A DNA stretch of 5,465 bases from NCBI GenBank assembly GCA_045641505.1, contig JAZUHB010000026.1, forward strand, positions 1 through 5,465. The letters are read 5' to 3'. This document shows positions 1 through 5,465 of the stretch, one piece after another; the first letter of the stretch is position 1; each line of letters opens with the position of its first letter. The notes under the pieces are model-generated. The model did not search any database. It was not told the origin of the DNA and worked only from the letters and a program-made list of their open reading frames with translations. The DNA is from JAZQNF01 sp045641505 (GTDB lineage Bacteria > Bacillota > Clostridia > Lachnospirales > Bianqueaceae). The position numbers and the translations under genes are program-made.

Positions 1-25
1 CACAACTTTGTCTTATCCGGGTATG

Positions 26-65
26 AAAAGGCCCTCCGGCTCAAAACCCGGAAGGCCTCTTTTTC
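26..65 (-). terminator. Rho-independent terminator, probably bidirectional, after the MscS channel gene
   Basis: An 11-position stem pairs 29-39 with 48-58 around an 8-base loop (40-47). The only imperfection is the 34/53 pair: a G-U wobble in minus-strand RNA but a C-A mismatch in plus-strand RNA. The stem is therefore better for minus-strand transcripts, and it starts 11 bases past the channel stop codon. The plus-strand side has the better T-run (CTTTTTC at 59-65); the minus-strand tail is only a short TTTT then CAT. This suggests a shared terminator that may also serve a convergent gene beyond the left edge. Bases 1-25 hold nothing recognisable. Confidence 0.75.
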
Positions 66-68
66 TCT

Positions 69-1052
69 TCAGTTCTCTTTCCCCTGCCAGACGGTGACCT
101 GCGGGAAGGGGATCTCGATCCCGCCGGCGTCGAGCGCCAGCTTGAGCTCCCGGTTCAGGATGCGGCGCGCCGTATAGATGTTGGCCTCGTCGACCTTCGC
201 GGTCACCTTGAGATCCACGGAGGATTCGCCGAGTTCCTCGACGCCCAGATAGCTGGGTACCTCGCTGAACTGGTCCGGGTAGCGCTCCGGCAGCGTCTCC
301 AGCATGTCGGTGATCACCTTCTCGGCCTTCACGAGGTCGGCCCCGTAGGCGATGCTCACGATGGAAACCGCGATGGAGGTGACCTCGGAGAGGTTCGTCA
401 GCGTGCGGATGTCGGAGTTGTTTATGATCTTGATGTTGCCGCCGGTATCGGCGATCTGGGTGGACACGATGCCGATGGAGCGGACCGTGCCGCGGAAGCC
501 GTCGACGCTGATGATGTCGCCCACGTAGAAGCGTCCCTCGAACACGATGAACAGCCCGGCAAAAATATCCTCGATGAGGGACTGGGCGCCGAAGCCGACG
601 ACCAGGGCCAGAATTCCGAGGCCGGCGATGACGGTCATCACGTCCGCGCCGAGGATGTTCAGACAGTAGATGATGCAGAAGATCGTGATGGCGTAGCGGA
701 GCACGTTGGCCAGAAGGCCCGTCACGGTCGCGGCGCGGCGGTTCCGGCTCTTCACGCGGCCGAACAACAGCTGCAGCAGATAATCGGCCGCGACGCAGCC
801 CGCGATCACCACGATGACCGCCAGGAGCCGGAGCCAGTCGAAGCCGCCGGCCTCACTCTGCACCGGCAGATACTGGCCCAGATAGCTCTCGCGGAAGAGG
901 CCAAGCGCCTCCTGCTGCGCGGGGTTCAGGAAGAACAGCATTTGGGGCCAGCGGATCACGGCGACGATCAGGAGAATGATCAGCGCGCCGATGAGACGCG
1001 TCACGGTCTTGTTCCCCGTTTTCTTCGCCGGGGACTTTTTTTCGTTGCTCAT
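69..1052 (-). CDS. MscS-family small-conductance mechanosensitive ion channel
   Basis: This 327-residue protein should be an inner-membrane channel that opens under membrane tension and releases solutes during hypo-osmotic shock. Hydrophobic segments lie at about residues 18-41, 73-97 and 113-134. They are followed by the Gly/Ala-rich pore-lining helix (about 137-172, containing GFGAQSLIEDIFAG), which matches the family's pore helix and its kink. The cytoplasmic beta domain follows (about 175-220, with VGDIISVDGFRGTV and INNSDI), then the alpha/beta C-terminal domain (about 225-322), ending in the typical GIEIPFPQ stretch. Length and three-segment topology fit the small MscS/YkuT type, not the large MscK or YbdG forms. 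The ATG start has an AAGGA site at 1059-1063 with 6-base spacing. The upstream repeat-protein gene ends 34 bp away, so cotranscription is likely. The hairpin at 26-65 ends the unit. Family assignment is firm; the physiological trigger is inferred from the family. Confidence 0.95.
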   Translation of the reverse strand: MSNEKKSPAKKTGNKTVTRLIGALIILLIVAVIRWPQMLFFLNPAQQEALGLFRESYLGQYLPVQSEAGGFDWLRLLAVIVVIAGCVAADYLLQLLFGRVKSRNRRAATVTGLLANVLRYAITIFCIIYCLNILGADVMTVIAGLGILALVVGFGAQSLIEDIFAGLFIVFEGRFYVGDIISVDGFRGTVRSIGIVSTQIADTGGNIKIINNSDIRTLTNLSEVTSIAVSIVSIAYGADLVKAEKVITDMLETLPERYPDQFSEVPSYLGVEELGESSVDLKVTAKVDEANIYTARRILNRELKLALDAGGIEIPFPQVTVWQGKEN

Positions 1053-1066
1053 GGTATTTCCTTTCT

Positions 1067-1080
1067 GTCAGAGGTCTGAC
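1067..1080 (-). repeat. Perfect 6-bp inverted repeat in the gap ahead of the channel gene
   Basis: GTCAGA-GG-TCTGAC is a perfect palindrome with a 2-base centre. It lies between the stop codon of the repeat-protein gene (1087-1089) and the channel's Shine-Dalgarno site (1059-1063). In minus-strand RNA it can fold as GUCAG-ACCU-CUGAC, a 5-bp stem with a 4-base loop, 3 bases upstream of the AAGGA site. It could be a small operator or an mRNA hairpin affecting channel translation. A chance palindrome is also possible at this length. Confidence 0.35.
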
Positions 1081-1086
1081 CTTGTC

Positions 1087-2484
1087 TCAGTTCGTCCCGT
1101 CGAGGGACACCGGAAGGGATACGACACGGACGTATTCGGAAGGACCGGCCGTCGCGTCAGGAGTAAAGGAAGCAGGATAGCACTCGAAGGTAAAGAGGAG
1201 ATGAACGTCGTACGGGATGTCGAAGGTCGGCGTGAAATAGCCGGTAGCCCCCGTGTAGTTCACGTTCTCCCCGTAATAGTTCGGGTAGTAATCGTAGGGT
1301 GTCACGAAGATCCGGAAGGGCACGAAGCCTGCCGCGCGGACCTGTGCGAGGAAGCCGGGGTCGATCGAATAGACGAAGCGGTTCCGGGCCGCGTCCCCCC
1401 GGACCGTGAACGCCGCGGCGCCGCAGCGCCGGCAGTAGGTCGGAAGGTTCGGATAATCGCCGACCGGGAAATCGTGGCCGAGGGCCGCGACCGAGTGCGT
1501 CTCGCGGGAGACCTCGCCGCCGCAGACCGTGCAGTAGATCACCTCGTCATAGGAGCCGGCCGCGGTGCAGCCCGGGTTCCTGCGGTTCTCGGTGACTGCC
1601 TCCTCCGCGGGCGTGTGCGGAAGACGCGGGTCCGCCACGGTCTCCCGCGAGAGCTCCGCGCCGCAGACCGCGCAGCAGACGGTCTCCTCGTGGCTGCCCT
1701 CCTCCGCGCAGGTCGCCGGGACGGTGTTCCCGATGACCGGCTCGCCGGGTGTATGGCTGCCGAGGGCCGGGACGGTGATCTTCCCGCGCGAGAGCTCCGC
1801 GCCGCAGAGCTCGCAGCGGACGACCGTATCCGCCGTACCGGGTAGGCTGCAGTCGGCATAGACCGGATTCTCCGTCACCGCCTCGCCGGGCACGTGGCCG
1901 CCCGCGGGCAGCACCGTCTGCCGGACCGTGCCGCAGACCGAGCAGGTCTCCTCCGCCAGGCCTTCCTCGAGGCAGTTCGGCTCCCGGATCACCACATAGG
2001 ACGCCGGGTCGTACTGATGAGGCGCCTCCGCCTCGCCCTGCCAGAGCGCGAGGAGCGCCTCCGCGCCGGGCCCGTCCTTCGGCGTGACGACGGCCGGCCG
2101 CCGCAGCTCTCCGACTACCTCGCGGATCCGCTCCGCGAAGGGGCCGAGCCTCTCCGGATCGCCGTTTACCGCGATCGCCGCGGCGCCGAGAGTGATCACG
2201 AGCACCGCCGCGCCGCCCCGCATCGAGGAACGGAGAAAGCCGCGCAGGTACGCCTCGCGCTTCTTCCGCTTTTCCCCGCGCCTTTCCGCGGCTTCGTCCG
2301 CCGCGCCGTCTTCGGCCATGGGTTGATGCTCCCGCAGCCCGACGGAGGTCTCGCAGAAATACGAAACGTCCGGCAGCGCCGCCGTGAACTCCGGCGGCCG
2401 CGGGCCGAACTCCTCATGGCCGAGCTCATTGAACTCGGAGCCGTTCGGCGGACTCTGCGTCCGCCCGCGTTCTCTTTTCGCCAT
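1087..2484 (-). CDS. Single-pass membrane protein with extracellular Cys/His (CxxCG) repeats, function unknown
   Basis: This is a 465-residue protein I cannot assign to a characterised family. Residues 1-88 are charged, ending in a basic stretch (RRGEKRKKREAYLRGFLRSS). A single hydrophobic segment follows (about 89-106, GGAAVLVITLGAAAIAV). The positive-inside rule puts the N-terminus in the cytoplasm and the rest outside. Residues about 165-354 form a repeat array with CxxC pairs at 181/184, 224/227, 271/274, 318/321 and 351/354. Lone cysteines precede the first four pairs (171, 212, 259, 306), and histidines sit at 197, 244, 290 and 337. The Cys/His pattern resembles a zinc-ribbon knuckle; metal binding is inference. 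Residues about 355-465 form an aromatic-rich, likely beta-rich tail (PYDYYPNYYGENVNY). Similar repeats are common in Clostridia surface proteins. ATG at 2484 is chosen for its AAGGAGG site; Met56 (2319) is an alternative. It is probably cotranscribed with the downstream channel gene. Confidence 0.85.
   Translation of the reverse strand: MAKRERGRTQSPPNGSEFNELGHEEFGPRPPEFTAALPDVSYFCETSVGLREHQPMAEDGAADEAAERRGEKRKKREAYLRGFLRSSMRGGAAVLVITLGAAAIAVNGDPERLGPFAERIREVVGELRRPAVVTPKDGPGAEALLALWQGEAEAPHQYDPASYVVIREPNCLEEGLAEETCSVCGTVRQTVLPAGGHVPGEAVTENPVYADCSLPGTADTVVRCELCGAELSRGKITVPALGSHTPGEPVIGNTVPATCAEEGSHEETVCCAVCGAELSRETVADPRLPHTPAEEAVTENRRNPGCTAAGSYDEVIYCTVCGGEVSRETHSVAALGHDFPVGDYPNLPTYCRRCGAAAFTVRGDAARNRFVYSIDPGFLAQVRAAGFVPFRIFVTPYDYYPNYYGENVNYTGATGYFTPTFDIPYDVHLLFTFECYPASFTPDATAGPSEYVRVVSLPVSLDGTN
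1423..1992 (-). repeat. Tandem protein repeat array, about 47 residues (141 bp) per unit
   Basis: The array encodes residues about 165-354 of the membrane protein. The unit reads roughly H-TPGE-VTEN, then TC/GC, GSYDE, YCxxCGAELSRET, and ALGH. Successive lone cysteines at 212, 259 and 306 are exactly 47 residues apart, and histidines at 197, 244, 290 and 337 are 47, 46 and 47 apart. There are three complete units (about 1477-1896), a diverged first unit with 10 instead of 11 residues between Cys171 and its CxxC, and a terminal half unit with only CxxCG (351-354). Two units share 22 identical bases 141 bp apart (1646-1667 and 1787-1808), so duplication or gene conversion is visible at the DNA level. 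Confidence 0.85.
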
Positions 2485-2488
2485 GCTC

Positions 2489-2495
2489 CCTCCTT
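2489..2495 (-). promoter_or_regulatory. Ribosome binding site that sets the start of the repeat membrane protein
   Basis: The minus strand reads AAGGAGG, then GAGC, then ATG at 2484-2482. This is a near-perfect Shine-Dalgarno sequence with short 4-base spacing, extended as GGAGGGAG. It favours Met1 over the internal Met56, whose site is the weaker GGGAG at 2329-2333 with 9-base spacing. A short TTTT/AAAA complement just upstream (2494-2504) could pair weakly with the 5' edge of the site. Confidence 0.75.
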
Positions 2496-2508
2496 TTCCG
2501 AAAATGAA

Positions 2509-2568
2509 GATCCGGCGCTCACGCCGAAAGACCGGTCTGAACCGGCGGTCCGGCGAAAACGCCGGATC
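2509..2568 (-). terminator. Hairpin cluster after the activase gene: candidate terminator or attenuator
   Basis: The 90-bp gap holds three tetraloop hairpins. They are 2549-2566 (7 bp, AAAA loop on the plus strand), 2532-2545 (5 bp) and 2513-2526 (5 bp). In addition, 2560-2568 and 2509-2517 are perfect 9-bp complements (CGCCGGATC and GATCCGGCG), giving a long-range stem that encloses the middle hairpin and excludes the outer two. On the minus strand this stem is followed by TTCATTTTC (2508-2500), a U-rich tail as in an intrinsic terminator. The cluster begins 6 bases past the activase stop and ends about 13 bases before the next Shine-Dalgarno site. I see no convincing sigma-70 promoter here. 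The structure is directly visible; terminator or attenuator function is inferred. Confidence 0.5.
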
Positions 2569-2574
2569 AGGACG

Positions 2575-3459
2575 TCAACGCTTGAGATACGCCCCCGCCT
2601 TTTCCATTTCCTCCTTCGTCGGGATCAGCGCCGCGTTCCCGTTGTCGGGGAAGCCGAGCGGCAGCATCTTGGAGCCGGAAAAAGCGTGGTAGGGGAAGAA
2701 CCGCGCGTTCACGCAGTGGGTGAGCCCCGCCGCGATGTCCGCGAAGTTCCGGTAATGTTCGGTTGTGGTGTTCTGACCCGCGAGCAGGATCCCGCGCAGC
2801 CAGATTTCCGCGCCCAGCCGGTCGGCCAGCCGCAGATTGGACAAAATCAGAGAAAGGTCGCCGCCGCAGTTTTTGCGGAAGCGGTCCGGGTCGGTGTCCT
2901 TCAGGTCCCAGAGGAAGTGGTCGCAGAGCGGGACGAGCTCGGGCAGATACGCCGGATCGAAGACGCCGCAGGTCTCGACCGCCGTGCCGAGCCCCGCCTC
3001 CTTCGCCTCGCGGAGAAGACGAAGCGTCGCTTCCGGCTGGAACATCGGCTCGCCGCCGCTCACGGTGAGGCCGCCCTTCGCGCCGTAGAACGCCTTGTCC
3101 TTCAGCGCCTCGGCGACGATCTCGCCGGTCTCCATCGGGCGGGAGATCGCGGTGAGGGCCTCGTTCGGGCAGACCGAGACGCAGGGTTCGCCGCAGTACG
3201 GCGCCAGGCATTTCCTCCGGTCGAAGCGGTGCTCGCCTTCCTCCGTGAAGGAGTGGGCGCCCGCAGGGCAGAGGGCCTCGCAGCCGCGGCAGCCGAGGCA
3301 GCGGCTTTCGTAGAAGAGCGGCGCGCGCAGATGCGCGGCGGTCTCGGGATTATGGCACCAGAAGCAGTGCAGCGGGCAGCCCTTCAGGAACACGGTGGTC
3401 CGGATGCCCGGCCCGTCGTGCGTGCAGAAGCGCTGGATCTCCGTGACCTCGATCTTCAT
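2575..3459 (-). CDS. Glycyl radical enzyme activating protein (radical SAM, PflA-like with ferredoxin insert)
   Basis: This 294-residue cytoplasmic iron-sulfur enzyme should cleave S-adenosylmethionine reductively to a 5'-deoxyadenosyl radical and install the glycyl radical on the partner encoded just upstream. The radical-SAM motif CxxxCxxC is at Cys28, Cys32 and Cys35 (KGCPLHCFWCHNPE). An inserted ferredoxin-like region carries two more cysteine sets: 54/57/60/64 (CLGCRGCEALCP) and 84/89/93/97 (CLAPYCGEPCVSVCP). These presumably bind two auxiliary 4Fe-4S clusters, as in activases of the dehydratase, decarboxylase and choline-lyase type; PFL's own activase lacks this insert. SAM-binding GGEP is at 135-138 and the conserved DLK at 185-187. 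The tail has FFPYH and KMLPLG. The start is the ATG at 3459, which overlaps the partner's stop as ATGA and gives the canonical MKIEVTEIQRF opening. An in-frame ATG 14 codons upstream (3501) lies inside the partner gene and adds a non-family leader. Confidence 0.95.
   Translation of the reverse strand: MKIEVTEIQRFCTHDGPGIRTTVFLKGCPLHCFWCHNPETAAHLRAPLFYESRCLGCRGCEALCPAGAHSFTEEGEHRFDRRKCLAPYCGEPCVSVCPNEALTAISRPMETGEIVAEALKDKAFYGAKGGLTVSGGEPMFQPEATLRLLREAKEAGLGTAVETCGVFDPAYLPELVPLCDHFLWDLKDTDPDRFRKNCGGDLSLILSNLRLADRLGAEIWLRGILLAGQNTTTEHYRNFADIAAGLTHCVNARFFPYHAFSGSKMLPLGFPDNGNAALIPTKEEMEKAGAYLKR
3456..3459 (-). other. ATGA stop/start overlap coupling the radical enzyme and its activase
   Basis: On the minus strand the activase ATG (3459-3457) and the glycyl radical enzyme TGA (3458-3456) share two bases. 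A purine-rich stretch (GGAGACGGGG) inside the end of the enzyme gene lies just upstream and can act as ribosome binding site. This arrangement supports translational coupling and a dedicated enzyme-activase pair. Confidence 0.9.
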
Positions 3460-5465
3460 TTGATCCCCGTCTCCGCCTGCAGGATGATGCCGTTCTGCCA
3501 CTCCTCGGAGAGGGTGACGAAGCGGGCGTTCCAGCCGGAGACACGCACCGACAGGGTGCGGTAGTCATCCGGATTTTCCTGGGCCCGGCGCAGTGTCTCG
3601 GCGTCGAGCACGTCGATCTGCAGGAACGAGCCGCCCAGCAGCGCGAAGGCGCGGTAGAGCGACGCGATGGCCTCGAGGCCCTCCTCGCCCTCCACGGAGG
3701 TGGGCAGGAGCCGCAGGTCCAGGGCCGCGCCGTTGGGCAGGTCGGCCAGCGGCAGGCGGCAGTAGGATTTGATGATGGCGGTGGCGCCTTCGGTGTCGGT
3801 GCCGGGGGTGGGCGAAGCATTCGGCGCCAGAATCGCGCCCTTCTTGTACCCGTGAGGCACCGCCAGACGGTGCTCGGCGTAATGGATCTGCCGGCCGAAG
3901 GTGGAGATGCCGGCGGGGAAGCGGTAGCCGGTGCGGCCGGTGAGCGCGCGGCACTCCGCGGCGAACACGGACAGGCAGCGGTTCGCCAGCTCGTCGACCT
4001 CCTCGTTGTCGTTGCCGAAATAGCGGATATGGGTGCGGGCGTAGGCCTGCAGGGTCTCGTAGCCCTCCCAGTTCGCGGCCAGGGCGCGGATGAGCTCGGT
4101 CATCGTCACCTTCTTCTCGTCGAAGACGAGCTTCTTGATGGCGTAGAGCGCGTTCACCATGTCCGCCATGCCGCCGATGTGGTTCGCGTTCAGGACGTAG
4201 CGGGGGCCGCCCTCCCAGTAGTTCAGGCCCTTGTCGATGCAGCCCTGCTCGAAGACCGAGACAGCGGTGCAGGGGTCGAATTTATTGAATTTCTGCGGAT
4301 CCTCCTTCGTGAAATAGGGGGCGCGCTCGTCGAAGCAGACCTGCACGTCCCGGGCGATGTCGCGGCAGGCCGCCTCGAACACCTTCTCGAAGCTGTCGTA
4401 GCTCTCGTAGACCGCGATCGACTCGGGGTCGAGGGCGTAGTTGCGCAGGGTGCCCTCGGTGAGGGTCTTCAGGCTGTCGTAGGCCGAATAGCGGAAGAAG
4501 GTCTTGCCGGGCACCTGGACCTCCCAGCAGCCGTCGTTCGCGAAGGAACGGGCCTCGGAAAGCTCGTAGCCCTGTCTCAGGAAGCCCTCGATGATGGTCT
4601 TCTCGCCGTAGGCCGCCAGCGCGCCGCCGCCGAAGCGGGTGACGCTCGCCATCCGCGCGAGGAGCTCCTCGGGCGTGTTCTCATTCAGGCGGACGGAGGT
4701 CGGGAAGTCGGCGATGCCGGTCTCCTCGAGGATGTCGAGCACCAGGTAGGTGACGGCGTTGGTGACCTCTTTCCCGTCGGGGTCGATGCCCGCGAGCACC
4801 AGGTTCTGATAATGCTGCGCGTCGCCGCTGTCGAAATGACCGCCGCCGACCCACTCGCAGCCCTTGATGAAGAAGTGTCCCATCAGCTCCCGCGCCTCGT
4901 CGAGGGTGAGGGTGCCGTCGGCGAGATCCTTCTCCAGGAACGGGCCGAGCATCCAGTCGATGCGGCCGAAGCCGGGCCAGTTGCCGCAGAGGCGCAGGAA
5001 CGCGAAGACCATCCAGATCGACTGAAGGGCCTCGTGGAAGCTCCGGGGCGTTCCGAAGGGCACCTGACGGAGGTTCTCTGCGCTCTTCGCGTAGACGGCG
5101 GCGTAGCGGCCGCCCTCCGCCGCCTTTGCCTCGAGGGCGTCGATATAGCGGCCGTGCCAGACGCGGAAGGCCTTGAGGAACCGGTCGCAGCTCTGCCAGA
5201 AGCGCAGCCGCCGCTCCGGGACGTCGGCCATGCCGGCCGCCGCGCCGATCGTGGGACCGCCGAAGACGTCGCCCAGCCGGTGATTCGCCTGATCCGGCGT
5301 GATGCCCGCGTACTCGGGGCTCGCCGCGGCCATCGCGAGCTTCTCCGCGACCTGGTGCTCCAGATCCGCCACGCCGTTTCGGATGACGGAGGGGAAGTCC
5401 ACGGTCAAATGGCTCACGCTGAAAAAGACCTGCTCGCCCTTGTAGGTGGTAGGCACGCGGTGGTA
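3456..5465 (-). CDS. Glycyl radical enzyme (pyruvate formate-lyase superfamily), substrate unknown, 5' end outside window
   Basis: The visible C-terminal 669 residues belong to a cytoplasmic, oxygen-sensitive radical enzyme. Family members are usually about 780-850 residues, so roughly 100-150 N-terminal residues lie beyond the right edge; the frame is open to base 5465. Numbered from the first visible residue, family landmarks are FHEALQ (143-148), GRID (167-170), GIDPDGKEVTN (226-236), the active-site loop NDGCWEV with Cys313 and Glu315, the FEQGCIDKGLNYWEGG stretch, SPTPGTDTEG, and the C-terminal RVSGWNARF with radical-bearing Gly644, 25 residues from the end. Family chemistry passes the radical from the glycine to the cysteine, which then attacks the substrate. 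The single Cys followed by Glu at +2 matches eliminases and decarboxylases, not formate-lyase, which has Cys-Cys. The Trp between them, and Trp instead of Tyr after the radical Gly, are unlike the best-known members. The activase follows with a 4-bp overlap. Superfamily is certain; reaction is open. Confidence 0.93.
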   Translation of the reverse strand, partial: YHRVPTTYKGEQVFFSVSHLTVDFPSVIRNGVADLEHQVAEKLAMAAASPEYAGITPDQANHRLGDVFGGPTIGAAAGMADVPERRLRFWQSCDRFLKAFRVWHGRYIDALEAKAAEGGRYAAVYAKSAENLRQVPFGTPRSFHEALQSIWMVFAFLRLCGNWPGFGRIDWMLGPFLEKDLADGTLTLDEARELMGHFFIKGCEWVGGGHFDSGDAQHYQNLVLAGIDPDGKEVTNAVTYLVLDILEETGIADFPTSVRLNENTPEELLARMASVTRFGGGALAAYGEKTIIEGFLRQGYELSEARSFANDGCWEVQVPGKTFFRYSAYDSLKTLTEGTLRNYALDPESIAVYESYDSFEKVFEAACRDIARDVQVCFDERAPYFTKEDPQKFNKFDPCTAVSVFEQGCIDKGLNYWEGGPRYVLNANHIGGMADMVNALYAIKKLVFDEKKVTMTELIRALAANWEGYETLQAYARTHIRYFGNDNEEVDELANRCLSVFAAECRALTGRTGYRFPAGISTFGRQIHYAEHRLAVPHGYKKGAILAPNASPTPGTDTEGATAIIKSYCRLPLADLPNGAALDLRLLPTSVEGEEGLEAIASLYRAFALLGGSFLQIDVLDAETLRRAQENPDDYRTLSVRVSGWNARFVTLSEEWQNGIILQAETGIK

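Noticed and set aside
976..1845. 289-codon open frame on the plus strand
   Set aside because: Antisense to the channel start and the repeat protein, Arg/Val-rich with no domain; a shadow of GC-rich codon use.
1423..1992. CRISPR-like regular repeats
   Set aside because: The 141-bp period is a multiple of three, lies within an open reading frame, and the conserved positions are Cys/His codons; this is a protein repeat.
2544..2578. TTGACG at 2573-2578 (minus strand) as a -35 box for the repeat-protein gene
   Set aside because: At 16-18 bases downstream the sequence falls in the GC hairpin, with no TATAAT-like box, and TTGACG overlaps the activase stop codon.
3457..3501. Upstream ATG (3501) as the activase start
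   Set aside because: It would add MAERHHPAGGDGDQ, unlike the family N-terminus, and lies 43 bp inside the partner gene; the ATGA overlap start matches the family opening exactly.
1894..3564. 556-codon open frame on the plus strand
   Set aside because: It lies antisense across three real genes and the 90-bp gap, its protein is an Arg/Ala/Glu-rich composition typical of antisense frames in GC-rich DNA, and it has no recognisable domain.
5454..5456. GTG as the start of the glycyl radical enzyme
   Set aside because: The frame stays open to the window edge, no Shine-Dalgarno site precedes the GTG in the bases visible, and a 666-residue product would lack the N-terminal part of the family fold.
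3456..5465. Annotation as pyruvate formate-lyase (pflB)
   Set aside because: The adjacent Cys-Cys pair of formate-lyase is missing; a single Cys with Glu at +2, and an activase with two extra cysteine clusters, fit the eliminase/decarboxylase types.

Overview
The window holds four genes, all on the minus strand, and reads right to left. The DNA is visibly GC-rich, with G/C at most third codon positions and strong purine-rich Shine-Dalgarno sites. An oxygen-sensitive glycyl radical enzyme with its activase points to a strict or facultative anaerobe. The extracellular Cys/His repeat protein is of a kind common in gut Clostridia. A GC-rich anaerobic Firmicute (Clostridia) is the best guess; this is inference, since no taxonomic marker gene is present.

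Right half (2575-5465): a two-gene glycyl radical unit. The catalytic subunit runs off the right edge, so its N-terminus, probably about 100-150 residues, is missing. It ends in a 4-bp ATGA overlap with its radical-SAM activase. The activase abstracts a hydrogen from the C-terminal glycine (RVSGW motif) of the partner, and the partner then does radical chemistry through its active-site cysteine. That cysteine sits in an unusual Gly-Cys-Trp-Glu context. It is not the Cys-Cys pair of true pyruvate formate-lyase, and it differs from the Gly-Cys-Val-Glu typical of well-known dehydratases, lyases and decarboxylases. The substrate cannot be assigned from this window.

Middle (2485-2574): a 90-bp gap with three small tetraloop hairpins and a competing 9-bp long-range stem. 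It probably acts as a terminator or attenuator between the glycyl radical unit and the genes downstream of it.

Left half (69-2484): first, a single-pass membrane protein whose predicted outside portion carries a row of about 47-residue repeats, each with Cys, CxxCG and His. After a 34-bp gap containing a small palindrome comes an MscS-family mechanosensitive channel. These two genes are probably cotranscribed as an envelope pair. A hairpin with T-rich flanks at 26-65 closes the unit. Bases 1-25 show no gene.
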